64,000 bases of DNA, from positions 37,368,560 to 37,432,559 of the forward strand of contig CM043800.1 in the NCBI GenBank assembly GCA_023974075.1, read 5' to 3'. The position numbers and the translations under genes are program-made. Numbering within the stretch: position 1 is the stretch's first letter; each line of letters opens with the position of its first letter. Of the stretch, positions 48,261 through 64,000 are shown piece by piece. The notes below the pieces were generated by a model. It was not told the DNA's origin. It made no database searches and worked only from the letters and a program-made list of their open reading frames with translations. Source of the DNA: Chaenocephalus aceratus. Lineage: Eukaryota > Chordata > Actinopteri > Perciformes > Channichthyidae.

Positions 48261-50030
48261 GTTGGTTTGGTATTCTCGAACAGGCTTACGTAATAAGACG
48301 TGCTTTTACAGTTTTATTTGTTTAACATTAATAACAATTCCGGTGTCTTGAAATGAAGTGTGATTAGCTAACATTAACTATGATAGTGTTAAGGCAATAC
48401 AAACAAACATCTGTTTGCTTATGATAGCTTCTAACCGTATTAAAGTCTCTAAAAACAACTATTCGTTAGCTATAGCTTTCGGCAAAAGCATTAGCTTCGT
48501 TAGCATATTTGATCATTTGTTTAATGAAACTAGCGTGATTTTGGCAAGCCCAACTAGGTGTCATAGTTGAGTAATTGAATCACTAATTACAGTAAGAGTG
48601 TGAGTAATGTGAATCATGTTTTTTTTTTTTTAAAGTTCACAACTATTCTGTTGTATTGAACAGCCATACAAGCAACGAGTGCTAAATGTAATCTGTTAGC
48701 CTATGATGACTCGCTGCAAAACCAACTGTTAACCATTTTGTTTATTTGTTTAATGAAACTGTATGTTATGGTTATGTTATTTGACAGAGGCTTTTATCCA
48801 AAGTGACTCACAAAAAACATAAAATAACCATAATTAACATTAGAATTTCAATACAAATAGTTACATAGTCAAGTTACATTACTTATTACATTTTTAACAG
48901 GGTAATTACTCATCTGTAACCTACTACATTTAAAAAAAGTAAACTTCCCAACCCTAATGATTAATTATAGTCAGCTAATTAATTAAACTTCAACGGATGA
49001 CAAAAGCATGTCAATATGTCCACTACATTAAATCAGCAGTAGCCTAAGTTCTGTCTTCAGTGTAAATGCTTCTTTAATAGTCATTGTATTACAATTTGAA
49101 TTCATTGTAAATAATCTTTACTGTGCTGACTGCCTGTTTACCGTTTATCAGACAGTGTCATCATTTTTGACATGTTTTGTAATATTGCATGAGGTGTTTT
49201 AGTCAGTTATTGTTGAGATTATTAATGCATATCAATTGTGCACCAATGCCTTAGCCTTTCCCTATGCAATACTTTAGATGACGTCTTGTTCTTATTGTTT
49301 CAAAGGCATGGCCAAAGGTTTGCCTTCTGGACTCTGGAGGCCAGAAGCTTGCTGGAGGGAACCCTTCAGCCAATATTCAGAGTGCCACGACAGGTTATCT
49401 CCCTCGAGAGGGAACAGCAGACCCCGCCTCACCCCCAGTGAAGAAACAGCAGACCCCGCAATAAAAATAAACAAAAATGTATTCTGAACTGAAATGCCTC
49501 TCGGTCAAACTGCTTGTTTATCTTTTGCAGGCTGGTGCATGAACACACTAACAGTTGTTTTTCAGTAATCTAGCACCTCTTCGAAGACACCTTTGATTTA
49601 TTAATAATAATAATGAAACGAGAATTATGATACTGTAGAAGGAACAGTGTTTAACAGTGTTGTTTTCTTTTGAATAATAATGAAACGAGAATTATAAACA
49701 TACCCAAAACTAAATTAACAGTGTTGTTTAATATACATATAAAGACATAAAAGACTATATTTTTGAAATTCTCAACTAAATTAACAGAATATATATATAT
49801 AAACATTCATGTGAACGTGCGTTGACCGTCACGTGCTCCGTCACGTGCGCGGGACCTGTGTGTGCGGTCGTGACGCGGGACCTGTGTGTGCGGTTCTGTA
49901 ACTGCTGTCTCCGACGCTGCAGCTTCATACTATTGGAGTAAAGACAAAAGAGAACGTAACTTATTTACGTAAAATAAATATTGCGCAGGAGATCAAAGTC
50001 CAGTTGTCAGGTGCAAAAACATCCCATGAA
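48260..50030. other. Intergenic region upstream of pex5
   Basis: AT-rich. An L2-type tail in minus orientation lies at ~48775-48815 (GCTTTTATCCAAAGTGACTC). At 49292-49470 there is a short GC-richer block with an acceptor-like TTGTTTCAAAG, a small open frame starting MAKGLPSGLW and an AATAAA right after. I do not recognise this peptide; it could be an lncRNA exon or chance. Confidence 0.3.
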
Positions 50031-50035
50031 GCAGT

Positions 50036-50215
50036 GATGGAAGAAGTACTAGGCCTACTTACTTAATTAAAAGTAGAAATACTACAGTGTAAAAATACTA
50101 AGATATAAGTAAAATTCATGCATCGAAAATGTTACTTAAGTAACAGTACAAAAGTATCATCCTCAGAATATACTTGAAGGACCAAAAGTAAAAGTAAATT
50201 CTGGAGAATTTACTT
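50036..50215 (+). mobile_element. AAGTAC-type non-autonomous transposon, left part
   Basis: CAGTGATGGAAGAAGTACT start followed by GAAAATGTTACTTAAGTAAC and CAAAAGTAAAAGTAAA, the left side of a very common teleost element. A matching right part lies at ~57193-57290, seven kilobases away. Confidence 0.6.
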
Positions 50216-50224
50216 ATTGAGAGA

Positions 50225-52270
50225 GAACACTTATTGTTTGTGATTGGACAGAGCCAGCCAGAGAAGCACTGCTGTGATTGGTTGTTTTTGCTGCCAATCA
50301 AGAAATGACTTCGTGATTGGCCCAACACATCAGCCGTTAGCTGTTAGCACACACTCAGAGCTCACAGCTCCTCATATCTGTTCAGAAACTGGACAAAAGT
50401 TAAAGATATGCATAACAAAGACTGTCTATGTCATGGCGAATACAGTCGCTGCTTTATTTATGTCTGTATGATGTTGTTGTGAGTGTGGACGGAGCAGCTT
50501 CAGGTTAGTTTAGCCTGATCGGTCCGATTCCGATTTACATGGAGATACGCCCCGCCCCCTCTCCAGCGCATCTTGTTTGAATGACAGGAGTAAACACAGA
50601 ATTAATGCTTTATTAATTCATGGTTTTTAAGGGGCTTATCTCCATGTAAATACTATGGTAGACCACCCAATATTCGCATCGCTCTAATCGCTCGAGTTTC
50701 ACCGCGGCTGTCAGCTGTGTTTGCTCCTGTCATTCAAACAAGACGCGCTGGAGAGGGGGCGGGAAGTATCTCCATGTAAATCCTATGGGAGATACCAACT
50801 ACAACAAAATTAACACATTTGACCGTGATTTAATTGTAATACACGTTTCAAAGTGATGCCGAAGTAACTACATACTGATAACGGTTAGTAAAAACCATGA
50901 ATTAATGCTTTGACAAGTCTGCAGACAAGACGGCAGGCGAAAAGCTTTTAAAATGCGTGTTTTCAGAATAGAATCGGATCCATCAGGCTACACTAACCTG
51001 TAGCTGCTCCGTCCACACTCACAACAACGTCATACAGACATAAATAAAGCAGCGACTGTATTCGCCATGACACAGACAGTCTGTGGTTTGTACATATTTA
51101 ACTTTTGTCCAGTTTCTGAACAGATATGAGGAGCTGTGAGCTCTGAGTAGGCTTGTTTCAGACAAGCAAGACCTGCGCAGTTGCGATCAACGTCTTGCTA
51201 GTGCGTTGCATGATGGTTAGTCATTTTGTCCGACTTGCTCTGGAGGCTCGCCCACATGAGACTTTGAAATCTCGCGGGACAAAGACGCCCGCAGCCTTGA
51301 GAGCGAGGCGAGGCGTGTTGGCGCAGTTGCTCTCCACGAGCTGCGGAAGCGAAATGCTTGATGGGAAACGGCTCGCTGGTATCTCGAGCTGAGCGCTCAT
51401 TGGTGGTTTTTACCACGTGCTGCTGATGAAACTCTCCAATTGGCTGGCAAAAGTTTGTTGTTGTTTTGTGTCAGTTTTACGTCGCCACATCCATTCCCAT
51501 TTTTCATCATTGTTCCACAATGTTTATCATCATGAAATTAATATCTATATATTGTATACTATAGCCTACTGCTTACCGTTTTCATACTTTATATATCTTA
51601 GCATATTCATACACACTGTTCATACTGCTCACAGGCTGATATCTAGTGTATTCATACCCCACTGTTTATTCATCATTCAATTCATTCTATATGTTATTCT
51701 GTAGATTGTGTACATTACTTTCCACTTCACTGCTTGTTGCACCTGGTTAGAAGCTAAACTGCATTTCGTTCTCTTAGTACCTGTAATATGTGCAATAACA
51801 ATAAAGTTTAATCTAATCTTGAGCAGGAACACATTTATTTACTTAGTACATATCTGACATTAACGATTAAACACATTTGTGCATTCTTTATAAATGCAAA
51901 CCGAGTCAAGCCGACTCCGGAGGTGGCGGTATGCACCTTAAAGTTGTTTGCAATCCGCCAAAAAACCGAGAGAAGAAGATGAAGAAGCCGTCTCCGAGCT
52001 GTCCGACTTCAGGCGAGCTTTTTGAGACCTCCCCCGGCTGCGATCGGCTACTCTCGTCTACTTTCGAGGCGAGCCGCAATGTGTCTCAAACAAGCCTAGT
52101 GTGTGCTAACGGCTGATGTGTTGGGAGGGACCGGTTGGGACATATTGCGCTGTCGGACGTTGACCAATCACGAAGCGTCATTTCTTCACTGGCAGCAAAA
52201 ACAACCAATCACAGCAGTGCTTCTCTGGCTGGCTCTGTCCAATCATAAACAAGAACTGATCTCCCTAAAG
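50225..52270. mobile_element. Large foldback (inverted-repeat) element
   Basis: Left arm 50225-50600 recurs inverted at ~50715-50785, ~50965-51150 and 52100-52265. Shared blocks are GGACAGAGCCAGCCAGAGAA, CAACACATCAGCCGTTAGC, GGCGAATACAGTCGCTGC, and CCGCCCCCTCTCCAGCGC with TGTTTGAATGACAGGAG. The right arm is split by a second element (51151-52099) and by ~180 bp extra sequence. No transposase frame. Confidence 0.75.
51151..52099. mobile_element. Transposon with GGCTTGTTT termini inserted in the foldback right arm
   Basis: Left GGCTTGTTTCAGACAAGC, right TGTGTCTCAAACAAGCC, inverted repeats flanked by TA on both sides. The uninterrupted sequence is visible in the left arm (GTGTGTGCTAACGG side versus CTCTGAG side). 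The interior has a retroposon tail (~51480-51820, ends GCAATAACAATAAAG). No transposase. Harbinger-like or another TA-target class; uncertain. Confidence 0.65.
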
Positions 52271-53273
52271 GAATACCCTTTCCGTCCAATGTGAAATGCT
52301 GTGGTGTTTGTGAAATGCTGCGGTGTTTTCTGAAATGTTGTGGCGTTTGTGAAATGCTGTTGTGTTTTCATTTTAAGTCATACGCTAATATTAACCATTA
52401 CACAGCTTCAATCATTACTTTACTTACCTTGACCACATAACAGCTGTATTGAAGGTTTGCTTTTTGATCAATAAACACAACAACAAAAAGCAAACTCCAC
52501 TGGTATGGAACATACATGGCCTAATATCCAGAGGAGATGCGTTTATTGAGTAAACAAACGGTCAAGGGCAGAACGTCTGCACAACCCACTGCACCGCACG
52601 CCACGGTTAACTTGTTAAGCCCGAAGGTCCCAGCCGGTGGGGACCCTGGTTTTTTTTTTCTCGACACTGTCTCAGGGCATCTTAATATTTAAAAACCTAT
52701 CAATGTGTTATACCAGATTAACGAGAAGAATCTCAGCTAACTGACGATAAGAACCATTTTTACCGAAACAAAACACAAGTCTCACAAGAAGCGTTAGCAT
52801 TAGCCCTTAGCTAAAACGGGCAGATGCTACTTCCGGTGCTATCTAGCAAAAACGATCTTTAAAACTTAATATTTGCTGCACAAACTACATATCATCTGAA
52901 AGCTGATACTCCACAGATTATTTTGTTATATGTATCATCACTGTAGGACACAAACTCACTGAGCTATCAGCCAGAACAGAGAAGAAAAAAAACAACAGTT
53001 TTCAAAACCATAACAATAATTATGTCTTACCGTTGCTGTTTTGTGATCAAAGCTCTTGTTCAAGGGAATAAAAACGCTGCTTAAGGTTAATCTATTGTCT
53101 CTTAGTCACTTTAGAATTGTTCCTGATAATCTATCATTACATTCATGGCAGCAGAGTAGGTATAAAGTTTCGCATTCTCGAGCTAATGCTGTCTCACGTG
53201 CTGTTTACGCAAACCTCTTTCTACTTGACGTAAGTGTTTAGCGGGACTTACTAACGGTCACTCGATTCTATTG

Positions 53274-54032
53274 CAGTGTGAGAAAAAGTTTTTAGAGAGT
53301 ACTTGTCCATGGACAAGTGAGTTTGGCAATTTACTTGTCCGAATACATTTTTCACTTGTCCAGAATGGACAAAAATTGGGGCCACTGGAATCTTCTTCTT
53401 CATCATCGTATTTTACACTTTCCCACGGTTTTTACAACACCGCTAACGTAAGTGAGCGGTAAGATTTTACTGCATCACACATAGGGTTGGGTATCATTTG
53501 GATTTTAACGATTCCGGTTCTGCTTTTCGATTCCGGTTATTTTCGGTTCTCGATTCCGGTTCTTTGAGAGGGTAAAAATAAGTCAAACTGGGAGAAAAAT
53601 ATATTTATGAAAACATTAAGTCAAATCTGTATTCCTATTTACAAATCACTTCAAACTCGGCCTCGCCTCCTGTCCTCACAACTTTTATTAATCTGGGGAC
53701 CGGACAATTGTTATTTGTTCCTACTCGGAACCGAGTTTTGCTTCCCAACCCGGCCACTGTGCTACACTTCCCGCTCTGTCTAACTGTACAGAAAGCGGCG
53801 AGATGCATTTCCTTATGAATCAACAAGCAGAACCGAAACTAACATTTCTAAACGAACAATGGCGGACACGGACACTTTGCGAATGAGTTCTGCCTTTTGT
53901 AAAGTGAATTTTTCAATAAATCGGGGCGAAAAACGTCACTTGTCCGCCGGACAAGTCAATTGACATATCTACTTGTCCGATATTGTAAATAACACGTCCC
54001 GGACGGTGGGACGTGTACTTTTTCGCACACTG
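53274..54032. mobile_element. 759-bp non-autonomous transposon nested in the piggyBac-like element
   Basis: Ends CAGTGTGAGAAAAAGT and ACTTTTTCGCACACTG are 16-bp inverted repeats with one mismatch. The target duplication TATTG is present at 53269-53273 and 54033-54037. The empty site (GATTCTATTGGCTCTAACG) is read directly, in reverse, in copy 1 at ~44045-44065. The interior has ACTTGTCC/GGACAAGT blocks and, at ~53484-53755, another small element with GATTCCGGTTCT repeats. A 5-bp duplication does not fit classic hAT (8 bp). Confidence 0.85.
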
Positions 54033-54198
54033 TATTGGCTCTAACGGTTCAGAAAAGGTGTCAATCGACCAATGGGTTCCAAAGATATGATGCTGCGTAG
54101 TATAAACTACGCCCGCTCCGGCTCCATTACGCATTACGCAGCCAGAAGGGAGAGCTTCACCACAGAGCAGCTGCAAGAGATGCTAGCTGACGATAGCT

Positions 54199-55107
54199 AT
54201 GATCATACCAGATGACTCTTCGTCGGATGATGAAGATCTCCTCCAGCCAGACCTGGATCCGGACAGTAGTGACTCGGATGTTGAATTTCCACCACGGGAA
54301 AGGTATGTAATCTCTCTGTTTTTATATATTACTTATGTGTTTGGTGGAACTGCGTCACAGTGCTAGCTTAGCCAAGAAGCTACAGGAATGATTAGGCAAA
54401 ATGCTAAATAGTGTTACTTGTCTTTTTGGAGTTACATTTTCTAAATGAATGGCCAGTGAATGAATATATACATGTGTTTACTTATTTATTTGGTGTAATA
54501 TTATTCATTTATAGTCCAATATTATCCTTTTTATATATTACTTTTGTGTTTGGTGGAACTGCATCACAGTGTTAGCTTAGCCAACAGGAATGATTAGCCA
54601 AAATGCTAAATAGTGTTACTTGTTTTTTTGGAGTTACATTTTCTAAATGAATGGCCAGTGAATGAATATACATGTTTACTTATTTATTTGGTGTAATATT
54701 ATTCATTTATAGTCCAATATTATCCTATAAGTATAAGCCAGTGAATTAATCTAATCTCTTTGTTTTTCCACATTTGTTAGATGGGGTGTGACCCCAGCAG
54801 GACAAAGCCACACACCCAGAAGACATTCAGGGAGCAGCTTGCTGCAGAATTGTTGGAGTTTGCTGAAGGCCCTGCTGAAGGCCCTGCACCTCCACCACCC
54901 CCTCCTCCACCACTCACATGCATGCCCGAGTATTATGGGGAAGATGCCACCAAGGTCAGGAAGAACTGCAGGAGGTGCCTAGATGCTGGACTCAAAAGGG
55001 TGAAGACACCTGTGTACTGCAGGAAGTGCCAGGTCCCTCTGTGCTTCACTGTCAAAAAGAACTGTTTGAGGGAGTGGCACGACCTAAATACTGGAACATT
55101 CAGATAG
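54199..55107 (+). pseudogene. piggyBac-type transposase remnant (acidic N-terminus and Cys-rich C-terminus only)
   Basis: First piece from ATG 54199: MIIPDDSSSDDEDLLQPD... acidic, ending near 54303 at a GT. The second piece, 54781-55107, has ATKVRKNCRRCLDAGLKR, YCRKCQVPLCFTVKKNC and REWHD: the C-x2-C ... C-x2-C ... C ... H pattern of the piggyBac C-terminal cysteine-rich domain. The DDE catalytic core is absent, and a 200-bp tandem duplication occupies the gap. A run of eight or nine prolines precedes the Cys domain. A possible splice joining the pieces (acceptor TTTGTTAG at 54780) is inference. Not expected to be an active transposase. Confidence 0.65.
54319..54725. repeat. ~200-bp tandem duplication inside the piggyBac remnant
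   Basis: Unit 1 is 54319-54527 and unit 2 54528-54725, >90% alike by eye (GTGTTTGGTGGAACTGC, AATGCTAAATAGTGTTAC, TAAATGAATGGCCAGTGAAT). Small deletions are present in the second. Confidence 0.9.
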
Positions 55108-55272
55108 GTATAACGTTTTGCGAGTGTTTATTTAAAAAAAAAAATACTTGTTGTCTTTATATACCTAGTGTGATTTTATTGTATAGTGTGTTGGTAACAT
55201 ATTTGTTGTTTTTACAAACCTACAGTGTGGTTTTATTGTATAGTTGTTAAATGTTTGTTTTTACATGCCTAT

Positions 55273-55656
55273 TGTTACGGTGTGTGAAGCAGGTCGGACC
55301 CAAATGCAGATTAAAGTAAAAATAATTCCTTTATTCCAAGGCTATATACACAGACAGAACAGAACACTCACCGAGGACAAGCCAAATCACAAGACGAACC
55401 GACACTGAACACTGGGAGACAGGGGAATTTAACACAGGGTAACTAGACACAGGTGGGAACAATCAGGGGCGGGGCTGACACTGATGAGCACAGGACACAC
55501 ACAAGGAGTGACAGGTGAAAACAATCAGGAAATGAGACACACCAGGGAAACTAACGACAGACATGAAAACACAGGGAAAAGAGACCAGACAATATACCAG
55601 GAGGAAAATACCCATAACCAGACATACAAAAGTGACAAAACATGAGAATCCTGACA
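55273..55656 (-). mobile_element. Gypsy-type LTR (384 bp), 3' LTR
   Basis: On minus it begins TGTCAGGATTCTCATG and ends CACACCGTAACA (TG...CA). A TATATAGCC and an AATAAAG sit toward its end. Immediately upstream on minus is a G-run polypurine tract (TTGAGGGGGGG), the expected position next to a 3' LTR. No partner 5' LTR in the window, so it is truncated. Confidence 0.75.
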
Positions 55657-57195
55657 GAACCCCCCCCTCAAGGGACGGATTCCAGACGTCCCTAAAAAAA
55701 AAAAACACAAAAGTCCGAAACCTCAAGCAGGGTGGGTGGAGGGGGTCCGGAGGAGGGACGCAAAACTAGGGCCACCAGGGTGGGTGGAGGGGGTCCGGAG
55801 GACGGGTCTTGGGCTGACAGCCCAGGGGCATGGCAGAGGACCAGGAAGGGGTCTCGGCGGACGGCCGGGGGCAAGGCAGAAGCCGAGAAGGGGGACTCGA
55901 GCGGACGGCCCGGGGGCAAGGCAGAAGCCGAGAAAGGGGACTGACGGAAGGCCAGGGGGCCGGAAGAGCCGAGAAAGGGGACTCGGCGGACGGCCCGGGG
56001 CAAGCCATAGTCCAAGGTGGGGGACTCGGGCGGACGGCCCGGGGGCAAGGCAGAGTCCAAGTGGGCGAAGGCCAATCAGCTCTGGAGGACGAACAGGAAC
56101 CGGAGCCGGTGGGACAGGCTTCGGCAGGATCCCCCAGGGAAGAGGACCAGAAGTTGGCAGGACCTCCGACGAGACCGGTGCTGGCGGGACCTCCAACTGA
56201 ACAGGACAAGGGGTTGGCAGGACCCCCTGCAGAAGACTTGACAGCGGGACCCCCAACGTGACTGGACATAGGGTTGGCAGGACCCCCGGCAGGAGAGTAG
56301 TCGGCGGGACCTCCAACGGCACAGGACCTAGGGCTGGCAGGACCCCCGGCAGAAGAGTCGTCGGCGAGACCCCCAACGGGACAGGACACAGGGTTGGCAG
56401 GACCCCCGGTAGGAGAGTAGTCGACGGGACCCCCAACGGGACAGGACATGGAGCTGGCAGGAACCCCAGCGGAACCTCCAACAGCACAGGACATAGGGTT
56501 GGCAGGACCCCCGGCAGGAGAGTAGACAGCGGGACCTCCAACGAGACAGGACAAAGGGTTGGCAGGACCCCCGACAGGAGAGCAGTCAGCGGGGCCTCCA
56601 ACGGCACAGGACAAAGGGTTGGCAGGACCCCCGGCAGGAGAGTAGTCGGCGGGACCTCCAACGAGACAGGACAAGGAGCTGGCAGGACCCCCGGCAGGAG
56701 AGTAGTCGGCGGGACCTCCAACGAGACAGGACAAGGAGCTGGCAGGACCCCCGGCAGGAGAGTAGATGGCGGGACCTCCAACGGCACAGGACAAAGGGTT
56801 GGCAGGACCCCCGACAGGAGAGCAGTCAGCGGGGCCTCCAACGGCACAGGACACAGGACTGGCAGGACCCCCGGCAGGAGAGCAGACGGCGGGACCTCCA
56901 ACGAGACAGGACATGGGGTTGGCAGGACCCCCGGCAGGAGAGTAGATGGCGGGACCTCCAACGGGACAGGACAAAGGGCCGGCAGGACCCCCGGCAGGAG
57001 AGCAGACGGCGGGACCTCCAACGAGACAGGACATGGGGTTGGCAGGACCCCCGGCAGAAGAGTAGTCGGCGGGACCTCCAACGAGACAGGACATGGGGTT
57101 GGCAGGACCCCCGGCAGAAGAGTAGTCTGCGGGACCTCCAACGGCACAGGACCTGGGGTTGGCAGGACCTCCGGCAGAAGAGTAGTCTGCGGGAC
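55657..57195 (-). pseudogene. Gypsy internal 3' region with 60-bp tandem repeats
   Basis: About 16 units of 60 bp from ~56215 to 57195 (plus GGCAGGACCCCCGGCAGGAG, GGCGGGACCTCCAACG), then more degenerate G-rich repeats to ~55730. One minus frame is open from 57261 to 55723 and codes for 20-residue Pro/Leu-rich units (TTLLPGVLPTPCPVSLEVPP); other frames on both strands are open too. No protease, RT or integrase is seen. Its right edge abuts another transposon at ~57195. Whether any frame was ever a protein is unclear. Confidence 0.6.
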
Positions 57196-57300
57196 CTCTA
57201 TAGAAAGTACGATATTTGCCTCCGAAATGTAGTGAAGTAGAAGTATTAAGTATAGCATCAAATTGAAATACTCAAGTACAATTAAGTCAATTATAATGAA
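57196..57300 (+). mobile_element. AAGTAC-type non-autonomous transposon, right part
   Basis: GAAAGTACGATATTTGCCTC, CCGAAATGTAGTGAAGTAG and GAAATACTCAAGTAC match the right side of the element whose left part lies at 50036-50215. Confidence 0.6.
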
Positions 57301-57589
57301 TAAAAACTGAACACATTGTGATTCTTCCAGGTTATATAACCTTACTTTTTAAATACCGTTATGTGCATTGTTTCTGTTCCTGCTTTAAAAAGAAAGCTCT
57401 CTCATGGAGACGTCATATAGTGTTTTTATTATGAATTTCGTAATGTTTTCTGACAGTTCTCAATAACAATTAGTCAGCATAATCCATGTCATCATCGTAT
57501 CAATAATTACAGGTAATGTTCCAATAGTAACATAGTAATAATATAAGTTATTAATCAATGCAATGTTTATTCCTTTCTTAACATCACAC

Positions 57590-59074
57590 TCAAAAACGAC
57601 AGGCTTTATTTACTGACAGGTTTAGCACTGCACATTGATAGGTTACACAGACAGACAGCAAGAGACACAGAGAGAGTGGGGGAGAGGTGGGGGGGGGAAG
57701 GGAGGTGAGGAGAAGCACATTCATTGAACCAAATATATTTCATGGAGTGAGATAGAAAATAAATTAAAGGTTCAGTTTTGAAATGTGAAAAAAGTGTGAA
57801 ATGAGTCGTATCGACGTATCACAACAATGTGCCCTCCTTTTTCTGTGATTCAGATATGGCAAAATTACAACAATATTACACACAAATTAAGAGACACTCA
57901 TCAAGGGATTATCATCCTTATCACTACTACTATTATTAGAATTATTATTATACTGTTTTTCTGATGCTGTAAAGGTGATCACTCGAATGGAAAAAAAGTA
58001 AACCTGCTCCCTCTCAAAGTGTGCAAAAAAAAGAGAGAAGAAGAGTGGCTGCAATAATAATAGTAATAACAATAATATCACAATATTCATCCTCGTATGT
58101 ACAGAAAATTCATTACAATCAATACAATCAAAACTGCCCAAGCTGAGCGGACATTCTGGAAACAGCAGGGGTAGCATTATGAGGTGTGTGTGTGTGTGTT
58201 GTTGCATGTGACGTCTTATTGTAGAAGCAGTGAGAGTCATTAAGAGACATTCCAGCGGTCACTGTGAGAGGGGTCAGAGGTCACCGGGTTTACTGTATAT
58301 GACGATGTTTAGTTATCACAAGCTAAAACTCTGCTCCTCCCGACTCAACACCGAGAGGCTTTAATGCATCTGGGTATTGCATAACTTGGGTGAGGTGTGT
58401 GGTTGATAGATCGTCTTATCATCAGCCCAACATAACATATAGTCAGGAGCCTAAGTGGTCACAACACCAAAAGAAAAATACCTGCAAGCGTCGTTTAAGT
58501 CGTTATGGGTAAGTTGGAGTGACTGTGATGTCTGACCTCGCTGTCTTCACTCGAGGAATGTGTCGAGAGAGAATGCAAAGGGGGAGGAAAGAGCTTGTGC
58601 ACCGACTTCTCGAGTCGAGTCTAATCAGGGAGTGAGAGACATGTCGGGATCCTTTCAAGGCCTGTTCCACTTTGTAAAGATTTCACTCTGTGTTCAATAA
58701 CAAAAGTAGAATACAATCTCTTTTTTTCTTTTTCTTTTTAAACAAAAGCAGTCTCATTCAACCAGTATAACACTATACAGACACATTACCATCGTGTGGT
58801 TTAGAACTGGTGCACCACAGACGAGTTTGGTGGGGTTTTGCTCAGGCGGATAAATTACATTAAATGTATACATTGTGCCATTGAACATTTAGGTGGAGAA
58901 CAACTGCCCGTTGTTGGCTATAGGTCACATATGGCGTTGAGTGTCAAGAGTATTACAGTGACTGTGTTGTGCGTCGTGTTTGTAAGCATACATTCCTTAT
59001 ACTAGTGTCAGCAGTCGTTGATTTGAAAAGTGTTGGAGTGTGTGAGCCGGTTTGTGGTTTCCATGAGAACTGGT
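57590..59074 (-). other. clstn3: Probable clstn3 3' UTR
   Basis: From the clstn3 stop codon to a minus-strand AATAAA (plus TTTATT, ~57605-57610). It is ~1.48 kb with no transposon recognised and no coding potential. The extent is inferred from the poly(A) signal. Confidence 0.55.

Positions 59075-64000
<4,926 letters not shown>

Larger units (their letters stand above)
52607..55110 (+). mobile_element. piggyBac-like element, copy 2, with transposase remnant
   Basis: Left terminus TTAA followed by CTTGTTAAGCCCGAAGG, matching copy 1. The 5' region is homologous to copy 1 through ~53272 and resumes at 54038 after a nested insertion. The right terminus is not seen: a gypsy LTR begins at 55273. 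Contains a truncated piggyBac-type coding region (next entry). Confidence 0.7.

Noticed and set aside
49238..49487. Possible small gene (frame starting MAKGLPSGLW, AATAAA nearby)
   Set aside because: Two overlapping frames are equally open, no homology is recognised and no partner exon was found; listed only as a note in the intergenic entry.
55028..55250. Alternative frame over the Cys-rich piggyBac tail
   Set aside because: The frame at 54781-55107 carries the Cys/His pattern; the other frames do not.

Overview
The window is vertebrate genomic DNA, almost certainly from a ray-finned (teleost) fish. Short GT-AG exons are separated by AT-rich introns crowded with fish-type repeats: L2/Rex-like LINE tails, a tRNA-derived SINE, hAT-, piggyBac- and Harbinger-like elements, a gypsy LTR, and long CA/GT and GA microsatellites. 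Four protein-coding genes can be read exon by exon with intact splice sites and reading phase: gnb3 (+), cdca3 (-), pex5 (-) and clstn3 (-). From what is known of human chromosome 12p13.31, the same four genes lie in that region, so this looks like an old conserved syntenic block. That is memory-based and was not checked by alignment.

Layout. 1-10.2 kb: last six coding exons of gnb3, with introns swollen by two copies of a transposon carrying a 37-bp minisatellite. 10.2-12.8 kb: gnb3 3' flank with one MITE. 12.8-16.1 kb: complete cdca3 (5 coding exons, 513 aa), with an expanded 10-residue coding repeat and a cell-cycle type promoter near 16.7 kb. 17.2-48.2 kb: pex5 (16 coding exons, 666 aa, 18752-42753), a long 3' UTR, and candidate non-coding first exons in a CpG-richer stretch at 48.0-48.25 kb. 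48.3-57.3 kb: intergenic nest of mobile elements (foldback element, piggyBac-like remnant with a 759-bp transposon inside it, gypsy 3' end with a 60-bp tandem repeat). 57.6-64 kb: 3' UTR and the last four exons of clstn3, which runs off the right edge.

Functions. The genes are neighbours by ancestry and not an operon: a cone-type G-protein beta subunit, a mitotic APC/C substrate, the peroxisomal PTS1 import receptor and a synaptic cadherin-like membrane protein. No CRISPR array, prokaryotic operon or novel enzyme system is present. The more unusual content is (i) two unrelated transposon families that each carry an expandable internal minisatellite, (ii) the cdca3 coding repeat, (iii) a phase-0 75-nt exon in pex5, and (iv) nested insertions whose empty sites can be reconstructed from other copies in the same window.
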